A DNA stretch of 7,708 nt, from NCBI GenBank assembly GCA_023433985.1, contig JAEYTN010000337.1:1-7708 (forward strand), written 5' to 3'. Shown here in pieces: positions 6,308-7,708 of the stretch. The first letter of the stretch is position 1, and each line of letters starts with the position of its first letter. This stretch comes from Pseudomonadota bacterium. GTDB lineage: Bacteria; Pseudomonadota; Alphaproteobacteria; Rhizobiales; Devosiaceae. Position numbers and translations under genes: made by a program. The notes under the pieces are model-generated. The model was not told the DNA's origin, did not search any database, and was given only the letters and a program-made list of their open reading frames with translations.

Positions 6308-7708
6308 GCTTCGCGCCCGCTACCCTGCCCTGGTTCGCCGCGCACGAGTTCCGCATCGCCTGGCGCGATTGGCTGGCCATGACCACCGGCGGCAAGCGCG
6401 TCCGCGGCATCGTCCTGTTCGCCGTGCTCGCCCTGTTCTACCTGGGGCTGCATTTCCTCGCCAATGCGCTGATGGGTACGTGGATCCGCTCCGGCATCGG
6501 CCCCGACAAGGAAACGCTGGTGCTCGTCACCGGCACCGGCTTCCTGTTCTGGACCGTCATGCTCTCCCAGGCGCTGGAATCGGTTACCCGCGCCTACTAC
6601 TCCCGCTCCGACCTAGACCTCATTCTCAGCTCTCCCGCGCCCTCCGAACGGGTATTCGCCGTCCGCACCGGCGCCGCCGCCTTCGGCACCATCGTCCTCG
6701 CCTGCCTGCTCGCGAGCCCGATGATCAACGTGCTGGTCGCCTACGAGGGCCCGAAATGGCTCAGCGCGTATGGCGTGCTCGCCGGCTTCGGCGCCATCGC
6801 CGCCGCGATCTCCGTGCTGGTTACCGTCGGCCTCTTCCGCACCATCGGCCCCGCCCGTACCCGCCTCGTCGCGCAGATCATCGCCGGCATCGTGGGCGCC
6901 GGCTTCGTCATCGGCATCCAGGCCGTGGCGATCCTCTCGTTCGGCAACATGAACCGCTTCGACGTGCTGCAGTCGCCCGAGTTGGTCGCCGCCATGCCCG
7001 ACCCTGCCAATATCGTATGGCTCCCGGCCCGCGGCGCCATGGGCGATCTTCTCGACATGGTGCTGATCGTCGTCTTCGGCCTTTACGCACTGTGGCTGGT
7101 GATCCGCGTCACCTCGCGCAGCTTCTCCACCTACGCCATTGCGGCAGCCGGCGTCTCCGCCGCCCGCGTCCAGCAGTCGGCGAGTACCCGCCCGTTCCGC
7201 AAGGCGAGCCAGCGCCACGCCCTGCGGGTCAAGGAATGGAAGCTGCTCCGTCGCGATCCGTGGCTGCTCAGCCAGTCGCTGATGCAGATCCTCTACCTCT
7301 TCCCGCCCGCCCTCTTCCTCTGGGTCAGCTACGGCCAGTCGGCCGGTACCTACGTCGTGGTGATCCCGGTCATCGTCATGGCCGCCGGACAGCTCGCGGG
7401 CGGCCTCGCCTGGCTCGCCATTTCCGGCGAGGATGCGCACGATCTCGTCGTTACCGCCCCGATCCATCCGCGCGCGGTGCTCATCGCCAAGATCGAAGCC
7501 GTGCTCGTCGCCATCGGCGTCATCTTTGCGCCGGTGCTGGCGCTGGTCTGGATCGCCTCGTGGGACCTCGCCTGGGTCACCGCCATCTTCGTCGCGGTCT
7601 CCGCCAGTTCCGCCACCGCCATCCAGCTCTGGTTCCGCACCCCGATGCGGCGCGCCATGTTCCGCCGCCGCCAGGTCGCGAGCCGCGCCGCCACCATCTC
7701 CGAGGCGC
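6304..7708 (+). CDS. ABC-2-type exporter permease, C-terminus cut by window edge
   Basis: An open frame of 468 codons begins MSFAPATLPWFAAHEFRIAW and continues past the right edge. It starts within the stop codon of the ATPase gene (ATGA overlap), so the two should be coupled subunits of one exporter. I count about ten hydrophobic segments, near residues 36-57, 72-90, 123-146, 156-178, 188-213, 249-268, 325-343, 350-372, 400-418 and 422-442. A polar stretch (about 269-320) separates two halves. Each half has the same motif: DLDLILSSPAPSERVFAVR (103-121) and DAHDLVVTAPIHPRAVLIAK (377-396), each followed by a membrane segment. This suggests an internal duplication. The pattern '[ST]xP[x]P.R' before a membrane helix is familiar from large ABC-2-like permeases, but I cannot assign a named subfamily or substrate. 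The final helices and stop codon are not in the window. Confidence 0.9.
   Translation, partial: MSFAPATLPWFAAHEFRIAWRDWLAMTTGGKRVRGIVLFAVLALFYLGLHFLANALMGTWIRSGIGPDKETLVLVTGTGFLFWTVMLSQALESVTRAYYSRSDLDLILSSPAPSERVFAVRTGAAAFGTIVLACLLASPMINVLVAYEGPKWLSAYGVLAGFGAIAAAISVLVTVGLFRTIGPARTRLVAQIIAGIVGAGFVIGIQAVAILSFGNMNRFDVLQSPELVAAMPDPANIVWLPARGAMGDLLDMVLIVVFGLYALWLVIRVTSRSFSTYAIAAAGVSAARVQQSASTRPFRKASQRHALRVKEWKLLRRDPWLLSQSLMQILYLFPPALFLWVSYGQSAGTYVVVIPVIVMAAGQLAGGLAWLAISGEDAHDLVVTAPIHPRAVLIAKIEAVLVAIGVIFAPVLALVWIASWDLAWVTAIFVAVSASSATAIQLWFRTPMRRAMFRRRQVASRAATISEA

Noticed and set aside
6613..7467. A 284-codon antisense open frame opposite the permease
   Set aside because: Low-complexity, hydrophilic, H/D/G/E-rich translation typical of the reverse of a membrane-protein gene. 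The sense frame is continuous and coupled to the ATPase.

Overview
This looks like an ordinary chromosomal segment of a high-GC alphaproteobacterium. Nearly every gene has strong G/C bias at third codon positions. The gene families, the TTGAC-type -35 boxes with weak -10 boxes, and the Tat-exported nucleotidase fit Hyphomicrobiales, possibly a Devosia-like lineage. That taxonomic guess comes from sequence style and was not tested by any search. There are no RNA genes, mobile elements, CRISPR arrays or clear signs of recent transfer.

Layout, left to right. A leftward partial gene (1-184) encodes the N-terminus of a YpfJ-type putative zinc metallopeptidase. A divergent intergenic region (185-444) holds several inverted repeats and a weak Pho-box-like repeat. 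All remaining genes run rightward. They are a Tat-exported CpdB-type 2',3'-cyclic nucleotide phosphodiesterase/3'-nucleotidase (445-2409), followed by a strong hairpin terminator (2419-2445); a cyclopropane-fatty-acyl-phospholipid synthase (2510-3622), closely followed by a YbhE-type beta-propeller 6-phosphogluconolactonase (3643-4677); an exported RNase T2 (4741-5454) with its own likely promoter; and an ABC exporter operon consisting of an ATPase (5543-6307) and a large ABC-2-type permease overlapping it by 4 bases (6304 to beyond the window end). A 21-base inverted repeat lies just upstream of the ATPase ribosome binding site.

Functional links. The best supported is between the RNase T2 and CpdB enzymes. 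RNase T2 cuts RNA to 2',3'-cyclic nucleotides, and CpdB converts these to 3'-nucleotides and then to nucleoside plus phosphate. Both carry export signals, so together they could form a periplasmic RNA-scavenging route, although two unrelated genes separate them. cfa and pgl are probably cotranscribed but have no obvious shared pathway. The ABC exporter has no substrate that can be inferred from the sequence.

I did not find a convincing previously undescribed system. The observations most worth checking are the RNA-salvage pairing, the inverted repeat before the ABC operon, the non-canonical Q-loop of the ATPase, the internally repeated permease, and the candidate regulatory elements upstream of cpdB.
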